Shown: piece by piece, positions 1-8,963 of the stretch
Numbering within the stretch: position 1 is the first letter of the stretch
Layout: every line of letters begins with the position of its first letter
Assembly (NCBI GenBank): GCA_027025615.1
Contig: JALVQM010000067.1
Location: 1 to 37,893 of the forward strand
Reading direction: 5' to 3'
Source of the DNA: Desulfobacteraceae bacterium
Lineage (GTDB): Bacteria; Desulfobacterota; Desulfobacteria; Desulfobacterales; Desulfosarcinaceae
Length of the DNA stretch: 37,893 nucleotides
Made by a program: the position numbers and the translations under genes
Notes under the pieces: model-generated
The model's input: only the letters and a program-made list of their open reading frames with translations
Database searches by the model: none
What the model was told of the DNA's origin: nothing

Positions 1-2
1 AT

Positions 3-653
3 GCCGCCGGACAAAACCTGGCCCAGTTGCTGTTTGGCTCCGGGGGCTTTGCCACCAAGTTTCTAAAGACCACTGCCGCTCCTTTTATTTCCCGCAGTCT
101 CAGCAAGGGTTTTTATCCAAAGAAAAAAATGGGGCGCCAGATTCCTTTTGAAAAGGGGTTTTTCAGCTTCCTGTCCCGGGGGGTCCGGGCGGCCCGTCCC
201 GTGCAGGGAAGCTACTCGGTAACAATCCGGACCTACCCGACGGATGCCAACGCCGGGGCCAGGATTCAACCCCATGCCACGGTGTTGGAACTTCAATGCG
301 CCAACGGAACCAGGCGGCTTGAGAACCTGAACTACCCGAAAAGCAAGACCTTCAAATGGTCTCCCCAGAATTGCGGAGATGTTACTTTTCAAATCATGGT
401 TGGCAACCTGGTACTGATCAAGCAGTATACCGGTTCCATGGGCTTTGCCCGTTTCCTTAACGATTTCAAATCGGGCCAAAGGATATTCAGACCATCTGAC
501 TTTCCCAACGAGGCCCCGGCCATGAAAAGAATGGGCATAACGTCAATCAAAGCCCGCTATAGGTTCCAGGGACACAAGCCGGTCATCCGCTTGTTGGCCC
601 GCAGCCTTGGCCGGGTGCCGCTGGGGATAGCAAAATGCTGGCAGCAAAAATGA
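3..653 (+). CDS. tssM: TssM (IcmF/VasK-like) C-terminal fragment, truncated by left window edge
   Basis: Frame is open from base 3 (AAGQNLAQLLFGSGG...) so it continues upstream; C-terminal signature 'HATVLELQCANGTRRLENLNYPKSKTFKWSPQNCGDVTFQIMVGN' resembles TssM C-terminal domain; followed by tagF/tssA. Confidence 0.85.
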   Translation, partial: AAGQNLAQLLFGSGGFATKFLKTTAAPFISRSLSKGFYPKKKMGRQIPFEKGFFSFLSRGVRAARPVQGSYSVTIRTYPTDANAGARIQPHATVLELQCANGTRRLENLNYPKSKTFKWSPQNCGDVTFQIMVGNLVLIKQYTGSMGFARFLNDFKSGQRIFRPSDFPNEAPAMKRMGITSIKARYRFQGHKPVIRLLARSLGRVPLGIAKCWQQK

Positions 654-1429
654 ACGCAATTGGCAGCTGGAATTGGGGTGCTGTCGGCAAACTGCCGGCA
701 GCCGGGGATTTTTTTCAGAAAGGCGACCAGGTCCCCATGCTTGACGCTTTCGCCCATTGGATCCAGACAGGTTTTGGCCAAGTCGCACTGATGAAGAAAA
801 ATAAACCGGAAACCGTCGGACAGCACCGATCATGGAGGTTTTGGGCCGCCGGCATCCGTAAGCATGAACTGGTCTGCGGTTTGAGCCGGGACAGCAGCGA
901 CAGCCTCGGACGCCCTTATCCATTGCTCATGCTGGGACAGGGAGTTTGCAAAGGCTGGCAGCAACACTGGGAACAAATACCGTTGATCCTGGGAAAAGCC
1001 TGGTCGAAAATGGAATACATCGCCGCTCAGGATTACCAGAATCTGGACGAATTCTGGAATGCGCTCAAAACAATTGGTAACGAGGCTTTAGAAAGCCCGA
1101 ACTTCCAGGGAAAAAACGATTTTTTCGGCCCTGTGCTGGAGCTGCGTTTGCAAAAACACCTGAAAGACCTCCAGCAAAACGGCCGCACGGTGATACCCAT
1201 GGATACGGCCGAATCCGGCAACCCGGAGTCCGCAGCTTTCACGTGGCACCAATTGCTGGCCAACCGGCTTCGCAAGCTGCCCCGCGCTGTTTTCATGGGC
1301 GGCACCCTGGAACAATCTTTCATTGTAATATGCCTGGAGCCGCTGACCATTGAAGATTTCATCGAACTGTGGACCGGGCCAAAATTTGAACTGGACCTAT
1401 CAAACCGGATGAGAAACCATGGATCCTGA
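650..1429 (+). CDS. tagF: TagF-like T6SS-associated protein (DUF2094)
   Basis: N-terminal 'WNWGAVGKLPAAGDFFQKG' typical of TagF; ATG at 650 overlaps tssM stop (ATGA); context in T6SS cluster. Confidence 0.85.
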   Translation: MNAIGSWNWGAVGKLPAAGDFFQKGDQVPMLDAFAHWIQTGFGQVALMKKNKPETVGQHRSWRFWAAGIRKHELVCGLSRDSSDSLGRPYPLLMLGQGVCKGWQQHWEQIPLILGKAWSKMEYIAAQDYQNLDEFWNALKTIGNEALESPNFQGKNDFFGPVLELRLQKHLKDLQQNGRTVIPMDTAESGNPESAAFTWHQLLANRLRKLPRAVFMGGTLEQSFIVICLEPLTIEDFIELWTGPKFELDLSNRMRNHGS

Positions 1430-2975
1430 AAAACTCGGCAAGGAACCCATCCCGGGGGACAACCCTGCGGGAAGTGACATTCGCTACGAGCCTGAATTTG
1501 AACAAATCCAGGCTGAAATCGACAAGCTTTCATCGCCCACGGCCAGCGGACAAGTTGACTGGCAACAGGTTGTAAATCTGGCCAGCGGCCTGCTGGCTGA
1601 AAAATCCAAGGACCTCAAGGTTGCAGGATACCTTGCCGTGGGATTGATTCATACCCGCAAAATAGAAGGCCTGGCTGATGGCCTGACAATCCTGCGGACC
1701 ATGCTGGAAGAATACTGGGACAATCTCTATCCCAAGAAAAAAAGAATGCGCGGACGTGTCGGGGCTCTTACCTGGTGGATGGATAAAACCGAGGCCCTGC
1801 TTGAAAAACTGGCTAACACAACCATTGAGGCCGAACTTGCCGCCAGCATTAAGGAAAACCTCCGGCAAATCGATGAAATACTGGCTGAAAAAATGCCTGA
1901 ACCACCACTGTTGATGCCCCTGATCCGCAAGGCAGAAGCGCTGCCGATCAAAGAGGTTAAAAAACAGGAAAGCGGACAGCCAAAGCCTGCCGCCGTTCAA
2001 AAAACGGATAAACCGGCACCTGCCGGGGCCGTTGCGCCTGCAGCCGAGTCTGAGGTCATTTCAACCGAGAAAGACGCCCTCAAGACGGTTTCAGCGGCCC
2101 TCCAAAAAATTCAACAAGCCTCAGGTTTTCTGCTTGAACACAACCTGTCAGATCCAACTGCCTTTGCCCTGCGACGCATCGCCTGTTGGAGTCGGGTAAT
2201 CGATCTGCCTCCGGCCAGCGAGGGACGCACCCAGATCCCGCCACCACCGCCCCAGGTTCTCGAGGAACTGGAACAATTACAGGCCAATTCCCAGTGGGAA
2301 GCCCTGGTTATCGCCGCTGAAAAACGTCTCTCCCAGTATATTTTCTGGTTCGACCTCAATCGCTTGTCAGCCGAGGCCCTGTCATCGATGGGAGACCGCC
2401 ACCTGCCGGCTGTCGAGACCATCTGCCAGCAAACCGCTTTTACAACGGCCCGGCTCGACGGTGTCCAGAACCTTGCTTTTTCAGACGGCACTCCATTTGC
2501 CGACCAGCAAACCAAGGCCTGGCTGCAATCCATAGCTTTCGGCAACCCACAAACAGTCGCACCTGCGGCAAATGTGCCAGGTACTGGTGCAGACAGCGAC
2601 GAAATGGACCAGGTACTGGCTGAAGCCAGAAAACTTGCCAAGAAACGCAAGCTGGCCCAAGCGGTCAAACTGGTCCAGGATAAAATGCTTAAAAGTACAG
2701 GATTGCGCCGGCAATTTAAATGGCGGATGGCCATAGCCAAACTGCTGCTGGAAGCCAAAAAAGCAGACCTTGCCCGTCCCCAGCTGGAGCAGCTCCTTGA
2801 AACCATTGAACGTTTCGACCTGGAAAATTGGGAACCAGCCCTGGCCCTTGAAGGCCTGACCACAGCCCTGTCGGGTTTCAGGCTCGCCGCCGACAAGCAA
2901 GTGCGGGCCCGCTGCGACACGCTCTTGATGCGGATAGCCGCCATCGACCCGGCAGCGGCCATTGGTGCGGGCTGA
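1419..2975 (+). CDS. tssA: TssA (ImpA N-terminal domain) T6SS protein
   Basis: N-terminal 'PIPGDNPAGSDIRYEPEFEQIQAEIDKL...DWQQVVNLASGLLAEKSKDLKVAGYLAVGLIHTRKIEGLADGLTILRTMLEEYWDNLYPKKKRMRGRVGALTWW' is a classic ImpA/TssA signature. Confidence 0.95.
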   Translation: MDPEKLGKEPIPGDNPAGSDIRYEPEFEQIQAEIDKLSSPTASGQVDWQQVVNLASGLLAEKSKDLKVAGYLAVGLIHTRKIEGLADGLTILRTMLEEYWDNLYPKKKRMRGRVGALTWWMDKTEALLEKLANTTIEAELAASIKENLRQIDEILAEKMPEPPLLMPLIRKAEALPIKEVKKQESGQPKPAAVQKTDKPAPAGAVAPAAESEVISTEKDALKTVSAALQKIQQASGFLLEHNLSDPTAFALRRIACWSRVIDLPPASEGRTQIPPPPPQVLEELEQLQANSQWEALVIAAEKRLSQYIFWFDLNRLSAEALSSMGDRHLPAVETICQQTAFTTARLDGVQNLAFSDGTPFADQQTKAWLQSIAFGNPQTVAPAANVPGTGADSDEMDQVLAEARKLAKKRKLAQAVKLVQDKMLKSTGLRRQFKWRMAIAKLLLEAKKADLARPQLEQLLETIERFDLENWEPALALEGLTTALSGFRLAADKQVRARCDTLLMRIAAIDPAAAIGAG

Positions 2976-3037
2976 TTTTTGATAAACAAGCAATTGCTTA
3001 AACCTTTTTAAACACAAACACAGTAAAGGGGGTCCCC

Positions 3038-3535
3038 ATGGCAAAAGAAGGAACCGTTGCCCCGAAAGAAAGAGTCAACATCGTCTACCGACCGGCGACC
3101 GGTGACGCCAAAGAAGAGGTGGAATTGCCGTTGAAGCTGCTGGTACTTGGAGATTTCACTCTCCAGGAAGACGAGCGCATGCTTGAAGAGCGCGAGCCGG
3201 TCAACGTGGACAAGGACAACTTCGACGAGGTGCTCAAAGCCCAAAACCTCAATCTGGACATCACGGTGGCCAACAAGCTGTCGGAAGATCCGGATGAGGA
3301 GATGAGTGTTTCGCTGAAGTTCGAGTCTCTGAAGGATTTCAACCCGGAGGCCGTTGCCCAGAACACCCCGGAACTCAAAAAGTTATTGGAGCTGCGGGAA
3401 GCCTTGAACGCTCTCAAGGGTCCCATGAGCAACCGCCCCGAGTTCCGTAAAAAGATCCAGCAAATCATCCAGGACGAAGCAGCCCGCGAAGAACTGCTCA
3501 AGGAGCTGAAGCTGGACGAGGACAAAGACAAATAA
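3038..3535 (+). CDS. tssB: TssB contractile sheath small subunit (VipA)
   Basis: 'RVNIVYRPATGDAKEEVELPLKLLVLGDFT' plus C-terminal 'LREALNALKGPMSNRPEFRKKIQQII' typical of TssB; followed by tssC. Confidence 0.96.
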   Translation: MAKEGTVAPKERVNIVYRPATGDAKEEVELPLKLLVLGDFTLQEDERMLEEREPVNVDKDNFDEVLKAQNLNLDITVANKLSEDPDEEMSVSLKFESLKDFNPEAVAQNTPELKKLLELREALNALKGPMSNRPEFRKKIQQIIQDEAAREELLKELKLDEDKDK

Positions 3536-3561
3536 CTAGCAAATAAAAGGAGGTACAGGGT

Positions 3562-5049
3562 ATGGCTGAAGAACGCCAAGAGCAACAGCAGGCAGCCGAG
3601 CAAACCGGTGAGGCGGCGCCATCGTTGCTGGATGACATTGTTACCGCCACGCGTCTCAAGCCGGCCGATGAAGGCTACTCCATAGCCAGGCGCGGCGTCC
3701 AGGCTTTCATTGCCAACCTGGTTGAACCAGGTCGCAAGGTAGATAAAATTTCAAATGCCCTGGTCGATGAGATGATTGCTGAAATCGACCGCAAGTTAAG
3801 TACCCAACTGGACGAAATCCTGCATAACCCTGATTTTCAGAAATTGGAATCGGCCTGGCGTTCATTGAAATTTTTAGTGGATCGCACTGACTTCAGGGAA
3901 AACATCAAGATTGAAATTCTCAATGTCAGCAAGGAAGACCTGCTGGAAGATTTCGAAGACGCTCCTGAAATTCCCCAATCAGGTCTTTACAAGACGGTTT
4001 ACACGGCAGAATACGGACAATTTGGGGGCCAACCTTACGGCAACATAATCGCCAATTACGAATTCGGCCCCGGCCCCCAGGACATAAAACTGCTCCAGAA
4101 CGTGGCAGCGGTTGCCGCCATGGCTCATGCCCCGTTCATTGCCGCTGCAGGGCCCCAGTTCTTTGGAGTTGAAAATTTCAACGAGCTTCCCAACCTTAAG
4201 GACCTGCGGTCGATTTTCGAAGGCCCCCAGTATGCCAAGTGGCAATCTTTCCGTGAATCGGAAGATGCCCGTTACGTTGGGCTTACTTTGCCTCGCTTTT
4301 TGTTGCGCCTTCCCTATGGCCCGGACACCCAGCCGGTCAAGGCTTTCAATTACCATGAAGATGTTTCAGATTCTCATGAGCGTTACCTGTGGGGCAACGC
4401 CGCTTTTGCCTTTGCCACCCGTTTAACCGACAGCTTTGCCAAGTACCGCTGGTGCACCAACATCATCGGCCCAATGGGCGGAGGTACCGTAGAAGATCTG
4501 CCTCTGCATCAGTTCGAAGCCATGGGCGCGGTTCAGACCAAGATTCCCACCGAAGTCCTGATATCCGAACGACGCGAGTTTGAATTGTCCGAAGAAGGTT
4601 TCATCGCCCTGACCATGCGCAAGGGCAGCGATAACGCCTGCTTTTTCTCGGCAAACTCGGTCCAGAAGCCCAAATTTTTCGGAAACAGCAAAGAGGGCAA
4701 AGAAGCAGAACTCAATTACAAGCTCGGTACCCAGCTACCGTACATGTATGTTGCCAACCGCCTGGCTCACTATCTGAAAGTAATTCAGCGGGAAAACATC
4801 GGCAGCTGGAAAGAACGCGGGGACCTTGAAAGGGAGCTGAATTCCTGGATCAGGCAGTACGTAGCCGACCAGGACAATCCACCGGCTTCGGTGCGCAGCC
4901 GCAAGCCACTGCGCAGGGCACTGATAACAGTTGAAGACGTGGAAGGCGAACCCGGATGGTACAAGGTAGGCATGAAGGTTCGTCCGCACTTCAAGTACAT
5001 GGGCGCCTTTTTTACCCTGTCTCTGGTAGGCAAACTGGACAAGGAGTAA
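3562..5049 (+). CDS. tssC: TssC contractile sheath large subunit (VipB)
   Basis: 495 aa; 'LDEILHNPDFQKLESAWRSLKFLVDRTDFRENIKIEILN', 'CTNIIGPMGGGTVEDLP' and 'KVGMKVRPHFKYMGAFFTLSLVGKLDKE' are TssC hallmarks; RBS aaaggagg upstream. Confidence 0.97.
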   Translation: MAEERQEQQQAAEQTGEAAPSLLDDIVTATRLKPADEGYSIARRGVQAFIANLVEPGRKVDKISNALVDEMIAEIDRKLSTQLDEILHNPDFQKLESAWRSLKFLVDRTDFRENIKIEILNVSKEDLLEDFEDAPEIPQSGLYKTVYTAEYGQFGGQPYGNIIANYEFGPGPQDIKLLQNVAAVAAMAHAPFIAAAGPQFFGVENFNELPNLKDLRSIFEGPQYAKWQSFRESEDARYVGLTLPRFLLRLPYGPDTQPVKAFNYHEDVSDSHERYLWGNAAFAFATRLTDSFAKYRWCTNIIGPMGGGTVEDLPLHQFEAMGAVQTKIPTEVLISERREFELSEEGFIALTMRKGSDNACFFSANSVQKPKFFGNSKEGKEAELNYKLGTQLPYMYVANRLAHYLKVIQRENIGSWKERGDLERELNSWIRQYVADQDNPPASVRSRKPLRRALITVEDVEGEPGWYKVGMKVRPHFKYMGAFFTLSLVGKLDKE

Positions 5050-5108
5050 TCCAATAACTCAGATTAATTGAAACAAACATTCTTACTATTTAAAGAAGGA
5101 GGATTGTC

Positions 5109-5624
5109 ATGCCAACCCCTGCTTACATGTCGATTGAAGGCCAAAACCAGGGAAATATTACTGAAAATGCATTTACCGCTGAAAGTGTGGGCAACATCTA
5201 CCAGGAAGGCCACGAAAACGAGATCATGGTATATGCTTTCAACCACGAACTGTCGGTACCCACCAGCACCCAGAGCGGTCAGCCCACGGGTCAAAGGACA
5301 CACAAGCCCATGACCATAACCAAAATCTTCGACAAGTCTTCACCCCTGCTTTACACTGCCCTTACCACAGGAGAAGTGCTCACCAAGTGTGAAATCAAGT
5401 GGTACCGTACCAGCATAGACGGCAGGCAGGAACATTACTTTACCATTGCACTGGAAGACGCCATCGTCACCAACATACGGGCCTACATGCCCAACTGCCA
5501 GGATCCGAGCCAAGCCCATTTCACTCACCTGGAAGATGTATCTTTTACCTATCGCAAGATAAAGTGGACTCATGAAACTGCCAGCACAGCAGGTGAAGAC
5601 GACTGGCGTACACCGGTAACCTAG
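5109..5624 (+). CDS. hcp: Hcp (TssD) T6SS tube protein
   Basis: 171 aa; 'MPTPAYMSIEGQNQGNITENAFTAESVGNIYQEGHENEIMVYAFNHELSVPTSTQSGQPTGQRTHKPMTITKIFDKSSPLLYTALTTGE' is Hcp; strong RBS gaaggagg. Confidence 0.97.
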   Translation: MPTPAYMSIEGQNQGNITENAFTAESVGNIYQEGHENEIMVYAFNHELSVPTSTQSGQPTGQRTHKPMTITKIFDKSSPLLYTALTTGEVLTKCEIKWYRTSIDGRQEHYFTIALEDAIVTNIRAYMPNCQDPSQAHFTHLEDVSFTYRKIKWTHETASTAGEDDWRTPVT

Positions 5625-5674
5625 GCCTTGGCACCAAGGGCCAATGTTAATAGGCAGGCGGCCGTCAGGCCGCC
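5624..5674 (+). promoter_or_regulatory. Two consecutive predicted RNA hairpins directly after the hcp stop codon
   Basis: Seen by eye: GGCCTTGG-ca-CCAAGGgCC (5624-5642, one bulge) and perfect GGCGGCC-gtca-GGCCGCC (5657-5674); no U-tract follows. Confidence 0.6.
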
Positions 5675-5693
5675 CGGCCTGAAATGAACAGCG

Positions 5694-6107
5694 ATGAAAG
5701 AACACCGCTTGATGGATCGCATCAGATTGCTGGCCAAAAACCCAAACCGGAGGTTCAGCGACGACCCCCGGGAGATGATCCGTTCCATCCAGATGCATCT
5801 GCAGCGAATATTAAATACGCGCCGTGGCAGTGTACCGATTGCCGCCGACTACGGGGTGCCGGATTTTACCGATTACATGAGTACTTATCCCGAGTCCCAG
5901 CGAGATATCGAAAAAGCATTAAAGCAGACTATCCAGAGGTTCGAGCCGCGTCTGAAATCTGTTCGGGTTACATTTTTACCCCAGGAAGAAAATTTTTTAA
6001 CCCTTAATTTTGAAATAAAGGCCAAGTTAGCCCTAGGCAACGGGCGGGAACCCATTATTTTTGAAAGCATGATTGACTCTGACGGGCATATAAAGATCAA
6101 AACATGA
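5694..6107 (+). CDS. tssE: TssE (gp25-like baseplate protein)
   Basis: 'MDRIRLL...MIRSIQMHLQRILNTRRGSVPIAADYGVPDF' gp25/TssE signature; located between hcp and tssF. Confidence 0.94.
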   Translation: MKEHRLMDRIRLLAKNPNRRFSDDPREMIRSIQMHLQRILNTRRGSVPIAADYGVPDFTDYMSTYPESQRDIEKALKQTIQRFEPRLKSVRVTFLPQEENFLTLNFEIKAKLALGNGREPIIFESMIDSDGHIKIKT

Positions 6108-6186
6108 TTGTTCAGCGGACCTGGAAAAAAGTTTTACAAGATTTTCACTTTTCGGCAATACCACTAAACATGAGAAAAGGTTTTTG

Positions 6187-7917
6187 ATGTTCAACCGATA
6201 TTTCCAGCAGGAACTTGCCAACCTTAAAGAGCTGGGGGCCGAATTTTCACGTAAGCACCCGGCCGTTGCCCCCATGCTGAGCGGGCTTTCCGCCGATCCT
6301 GACGTGGAACGGCTGCTTGAGGGGGTGGCCTTCCTGACGGCCATGCTGCGGCAGAAACTTGACGACGATTTTCCTGAAATTATTCACGAACTCTTCCAGC
6401 TGATCTGGCCCCATTTTTTAAGACCCATTCCGGCGACCTCCATTGTGGCTTTCACACCTAAGGCGGCATTAAAACAGGCGGTCAGGGTTAAACGGGGCAC
6501 CCTTTTGGCTTCGGTGCCGGTGGAAGGAACATCCTGTCTTTTCAAAACCTGTTATGACGTGGAGGTTCAACCCTTGGGCCTGGAAGCGGCCAATGTGGAA
6601 GACAAACCAGGACATCCTCCCCGGATTACCCTGCACCTGAAGCTCCAGGGCCTGGAGCTTCAAAAGTGGCAAACCGACAGGATTCGTTTCCATGTAAGCG
6701 GAGATTATCCCAGGGCGGCCGACACCTTTTTCCTGTTGTTACGCCACCTGCAACGGATCGTGCTTCGTAATGAAAATGGTTCGGCTTGCATCCTGCCCCC
6801 GGAAGCTCTCCAGGCGGTAGGAATGGGACCAGAACAAAGCCTGCTGCCCTATCCGCCCCAGTCCTTCCCGTCCTACAGGATTTTACAGGAATATTTTGTT
6901 TTACCTGAAAAATATCTTTTCCTGGAATTAAAAGGTTTTGATCGATGGCAAAAGCGGGGACCGGGAGACCGTTTTGAAATCATCTTCGAACTGAAAAAAC
7001 CTCCCTTTGGACTGCCTCCTTTAAGGAGACAAGACATTGTGCTTTTTGCCACACCGGTTGTAAACATCTTTGAGCACGAGGCCGAACCGGTCAGGCTTGA
7101 TCATCGCCGCCATGAATACCTGGTGCAACCCAGTGGCGGCCACAAGGACCAATACCAGGTATATGCGGTTGATGCTGTTACCGGTTTCAGCCAGGGGACA
7201 GCACGGGAACGTACCTTTGTGCCTTTTGAAGTGTTCGCTCCCAGGCAACAGGGGCATCCCGTCTTCCATACCCGTATTCAGCGTTCACCGGTAAGGCCAG
7301 GTTTTGATTTTTATATTTCAGTGGTTTACCCGCAAAACCAGGTCCCTCCACGGCCGGAAACCCTTTCGATGCACCTGCGCTGCACCAACGGGTTTCTTCC
7401 CGAAGCCCTGCAAACAGGCGACATTTGCCGTCCTACCAGCAGCTGTCCGGAGCTGGTGGATTTTACCAACATCCGCCCTCCAACGGCCAATATACTGCCA
7501 CCTCTGGGCCAAAACCTTCTTTGGCGCCTGGTTTCCCACCTTTGCCTTAACTACCGTTCCCTGGCATCGGCAGAAAACCTCAAGGCTCTGCTGGCGTTGT
7601 ATAATTTCGAGGAAAATCGCGACCGCCCAGCATTTCTGGCCAACCAGAAACGGATAGATGGAATCCAGACCGTGGAAAGCCTGCCGGCCGACAGGCTGGT
7701 CGACGGGATAATAATGCGTGGTCGGGATATAAAGCTGGGGTTACGCCAGGATCATTATGCCGGTCCCGGCGATCTGTTTCTCTTTGGAACAGTCCTGGAC
7801 GCTTTTTTTGGCGCTTATGCCGCAATCAACAGTTTTACCCGGCTGGTAATCAGAGAATCTCTGAAAGGCGAGCAATACCAATGGCCTGCACGGATAGGAG
7901 ATCACCTGCTGATATGA
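6187..7917 (+). CDS. tssF: TssF baseplate protein (VasA/ImpG)
   Basis: 'MFNRYFQQELANLKELGAEFSRKHPAVAPMLSGLSADPDVERLLEGVAFLTAMLRQKLDDDFPEIIHELFQLIWPHFLRPIPATSIV' is TssF; ATG at 6187 preferred over the TTG at 6184. Confidence 0.96.
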   Translation: MFNRYFQQELANLKELGAEFSRKHPAVAPMLSGLSADPDVERLLEGVAFLTAMLRQKLDDDFPEIIHELFQLIWPHFLRPIPATSIVAFTPKAALKQAVRVKRGTLLASVPVEGTSCLFKTCYDVEVQPLGLEAANVEDKPGHPPRITLHLKLQGLELQKWQTDRIRFHVSGDYPRAADTFFLLLRHLQRIVLRNENGSACILPPEALQAVGMGPEQSLLPYPPQSFPSYRILQEYFVLPEKYLFLELKGFDRWQKRGPGDRFEIIFELKKPPFGLPPLRRQDIVLFATPVVNIFEHEAEPVRLDHRRHEYLVQPSGGHKDQYQVYAVDAVTGFSQGTARERTFVPFEVFAPRQQGHPVFHTRIQRSPVRPGFDFYISVVYPQNQVPPRPETLSMHLRCTNGFLPEALQTGDICRPTSSCPELVDFTNIRPPTANILPPLGQNLLWRLVSHLCLNYRSLASAENLKALLALYNFEENRDRPAFLANQKRIDGIQTVESLPADRLVDGIIMRGRDIKLGLRQDHYAGPGDLFLFGTVLDAFFGAYAAINSFTRLVIRESLKGEQYQWPARIGDHLLI

Positions 7918-8963
7918 AAAAGAAAACCAGCAAAGTTCAGGTGGATCAGCTGTTACAACAAGCCTACGAATTCTCCTTTTTCCAGGCGATCCGCCTTCTC
8001 CGCCAGGCCTGCCGGCAAGAGCCAAAGCAGGCGGATATCAGGGTGCGCCCCAAGCTGTTCCTCGGTTTTCCGGCTGCTGATATAGACCGCGTAACAGTGG
8101 AAAAAAACAACGACCGCAAGCTTTATTGCATGACAGCCAATTTTCTTGGGCTTTACGGGGTTTCCTCCCCCCTGCCCATATTTTATACTGAAGACCTGAT
8201 TGAAGAGCGGGCCCAGGACGAATCGGTCAGCCGGGATTTCCTGGACATCTTCAATCACCGGCTTTACGACCTGCTTTTCGAATGCTGGCGCAAGTACCGT
8301 CTTTTTTTCCAGGTCAACGAGTACAATGACCAAACGGTAAAAGAACGGCTGTACTGCCTTTTAGGCCTTGGCTCCGGCACGGCGCGCAAGGAAATGGACA
8401 ATTCCCGGCGACTTTTGCGCTACCTGGGATTATTTACCCAGTTTCCCCGCAGCGCCACCGGCTTGTCCACCCTGCTTTCCGATGCCCTTAAAAATGTTCC
8501 TATAACCATCATTCCCTGCATTGCCCGCAAGGCGAGGATTGCCGAGGATCAACGTTTTTCCCTTGGCCGGGCCAACTGCCGCCTGGGCGGAAACTCATAC
8601 CTTGGAAACCAGGTCCGGGACCGGATGGGTAAATTTCGCATAAGGATCGGTCCCCTGGATCAGGAAAAGTTTCTGTTTTTCACCCCCGGAAACCCGGGAT
8701 ACAGCGAGCTTGCCGAGCTGACCTCGTTGTATCTCAACCAGCCCCTTGAATGCGAGGCCGAGCTGGTAATGGCACCCGGCCAAGCCCAAACTACCTGCCT
8801 GGGTAAAAAACCGCGGGCCTGTCTGGGGGTAAACACCTGGGTTTTCGGCGGACATACTATCGATCGCCAGATGGAAATCCGCTTTGCCGTCAGACAACCT
8901 CAAACCACCCCGGCCCCAGGAACCGCAAATGGTCCGGCCGAAGAGGAAAGGATAGCATCATGA
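7914..8963 (+). CDS. tssG: TssG baseplate protein (VasB/ImpH)
   Basis: 'QAYEFSFFQAIRLLRQ' plus 'LGLYGVSSPLPIFYTEDLI' TssG signatures; ATG at 7914 overlaps tssF stop. Confidence 0.93.
   Translation: MKKKTSKVQVDQLLQQAYEFSFFQAIRLLRQACRQEPKQADIRVRPKLFLGFPAADIDRVTVEKNNDRKLYCMTANFLGLYGVSSPLPIFYTEDLIEERAQDESVSRDFLDIFNHRLYDLLFECWRKYRLFFQVNEYNDQTVKERLYCLLGLGSGTARKEMDNSRRLLRYLGLFTQFPRSATGLSTLLSDALKNVPITIIPCIARKARIAEDQRFSLGRANCRLGGNSYLGNQVRDRMGKFRIRIGPLDQEKFLFFTPGNPGYSELAELTSLYLNQPLECEAELVMAPGQAQTTCLGKKPRACLGVNTWVFGGHTIDRQMEIRFAVRQPQTTPAPGTANGPAEEERIAS

Noticed and set aside
2111-2989. 292-aa - strand ORF antisense to tssA
   Set aside because: Ser/Arg-rich composition and complete overlap with tssA.
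5628-5645. TTGGCAC possible sigma54 -24 element after hcp
   Set aside because: No matching -12 TTGC at correct spacing; better explained as part of the hairpin.
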